Source of the DNA: Akkermansia massiliensis
Lineage (GTDB): Bacteria; Verrucomicrobiota; Verrucomicrobiia; Verrucomicrobiales; Akkermansiaceae
Assembly (NCBI RefSeq): GCF_018847375.1
Contig: NZ_CP072036.1
Coordinates: 1,798,001-1,862,000, forward strand
DNA: 64,000 nucleotides
Direction of reading: 5' to 3'
Both the position numbers and the translations under genes were made by a program. Position 1 is the first letter of the stretch; each line of letters starts with the position of its first letter. Below the pieces are notes generated by a model. It was not told the DNA's origin. It was given only the letters and a program-made list of their open reading frames with translations, and ran no database searches. Of the stretch, positions 63,224 through 64,000 are shown piece after piece.

Positions 63224-64000
63224 AAAATATATTGATTATACTATTTACAATATCATGTACTTCCGTTTCATTATTTGCAACGGAGTCTATGCCTTTGATG
63301 ACAGTAGCTGCGGAAAAAAATAGATCTTCCATGCAAAGCATAAGATTGCATGGGCTAAAAGACTTGGAAAATACTTCCTTTCATTTTGGAAGTAAAAAGT
63401 TAACAGATCAGGCGCCTGATCTCAAAAAAATCCTCCATGGATTAAAAGTGAGAAACGGTATTTTTTTTGTTACCTCCGATTCATGGAATCCTATTCTCTA
63501 TTGCAATCAACATGGACATATAAATGGATCGATGGATGTCAGATACTCCACCAGTGTTTTCGGCATACGGACTGATATGATTATTTTTGAAGGAGCTTCA
63601 TTCAATTATTGGTCCATGCCTTCCATTTATAAGGAAATAGTGTTAAGCGACGATTGCTGGGTTATGACCAAAGGTGATGATATTCTTTGTTTTACGTTTA
63701 AAAACGCTGGATTGGCGTTCAAGGGATTTACCGATCCGGCTACTTTTGTTACCCCCGAAACGGTAAAGACGAGATATGCCTCTACGCGTGAAATGCTGCC
63801 TGTACTTAAAGCATTGTCTCTCGTTCTGGATGGGAAAGCGCCGGCTGTTTATGATTTTGATTTAGCCCAAGAAAAATTAATGGAATTCAACCGATCTATC
63901 AAACAGCGGGACCGTAGGGCCAGAGAAGTATCCAAACTCCGTTGGCAAAAAGAAGAGAAGCAGCGGGAAGAACGAAAAAAACTTGCTCCCGACTATGGCA
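63220..64000 (+). CDS. Exported hypothetical protein, cut by window end
   Basis: The ATG at 63220 overlaps the preceding stop (ATGA), a sign of translational coupling. The frame stays open for 260 codons to the last base. A signal peptide is visible (MKNILIILFTISCTSVSLFA). The mature part is mixed (GIFFVTSDSWNPILYCNQHG, VFGIRTDMIIFEGASF, LCFTFKNAGLAFKGFTDPA), and the visible end is a highly charged helix (KQRDRRAREVSKLRWQKEEK). No family is recognised. Composition matches the two preceding genes, so it is the third member of the operon. Confidence 0.75.
   Translation, partial: MKNILIILFTISCTSVSLFATESMPLMTVAAEKNRSSMQSIRLHGLKDLENTSFHFGSKKLTDQAPDLKKILHGLKVRNGIFFVTSDSWNPILYCNQHGHINGSMDVRYSTSVFGIRTDMIIFEGASFNYWSMPSIYKEIVLSDDCWVMTKGDDILCFTFKNAGLAFKGFTDPATFVTPETVKTRYASTREMLPVLKALSLVLDGKAPAVYDFDLAQEKLMEFNRSIKQRDRRAREVSKLRWQKEEKQREERKKLAPDYG

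Noticed and set aside
58923..64000. Integrative element inserted at tRNA-Pro
   Set aside because: No integrase gene and no repeat of the tRNA 3' end are visible within the window. Only the composition shift supports it, so it is kept as a question and not listed as a feature.

Overview
The window is bacterial and most resembles a Verrucomicrobiota gut mucin degrader of the Akkermansia type. This rests on gene content: a GH97 alpha-glycosidase, paired Kelch sialic-acid mutarotase-like proteins with one fused to an MFS transporter, Wzz/BY-kinase polysaccharide export genes, an SHD1-domain protease, and highly expressed genes whose leaders lack a Shine-Dalgarno sequence. The species is inferred; no rRNA is present. 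Most genes are fairly GC-rich. AT-rich stretches (about 1.9-4.6, 38.2-40.0 and 59.0-64.0 kb) stand out as probable accessory DNA.

Layout. 0-4.6 kb: 3' part of an Rhs/YD-repeat polymorphic-toxin gene, a probable membrane-anchored immunity gene, a terminator, then decayed Rhs core fragments. 4.6-10.5 kb: a small hypothetical, a SufE-like protein, a glycosyltransferase-like protein, the hisS-aspS pair and a PNPOx-fold flavoprotein. 10.7-16.2 kb: hydrogenase maturation operon hypBFCDE, with no hypA and no hydrogenase genes here. 16.3-20.3 kb: a Sel1-repeat protein, a non-coding stretch with repeated small palindromes, and a GT4 glycosyltransferase fused to an LpxH-like phosphoesterase. 20.4-27.2 kb: dnaK-groES-groEL, with a sigma-54-like site and upstream inverted repeats before dnaK, then a PiT phosphate transporter.

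27.4-32.6 kb: two divergent tRNA-Gly genes and an exopolysaccharide export cluster (secreted protein, outer-membrane barrel, Wzz/BY-kinase, short Wza-like protein). 33-38.2 kb: a double-HTH regulator with an upstream palindrome, ruvA, gapA, pgk and a TraB-family protein. GapA and Pgk both end in short cysteine-rich tails. 38.2-40.0 kb: an AT-rich islet with a small protein and a two-TM protein with a GAF-like soluble region. 40-49.5 kb: GH97, a transmembrane Ser/Thr kinase with Sel1 repeats, mfd and an SHD1/HExxH protein.

49.5-59.0 kb: the Kelch-MFS fusion and its cytosolic Kelch partner, a coiled-coil secreted protein, a PHP phosphatase, a Pta-type phosphotransacylase overlapping tilS tail-to-tail, L31 type B, a polytopic membrane protein, tRNA-Phe and tRNA-Pro. 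59.2-64 kb: an AT-rich operon of three exported proteins: a beta-propeller protein, a protein with a candidate Cys-His-Asp (transglutaminase/papain-like) triad, and a third gene cut by the window edge. The most interesting candidates for undescribed biology are this operon, the 38 kb islet, the Rhs tip graveyard, the dnaK control region and the two enzyme fusions.
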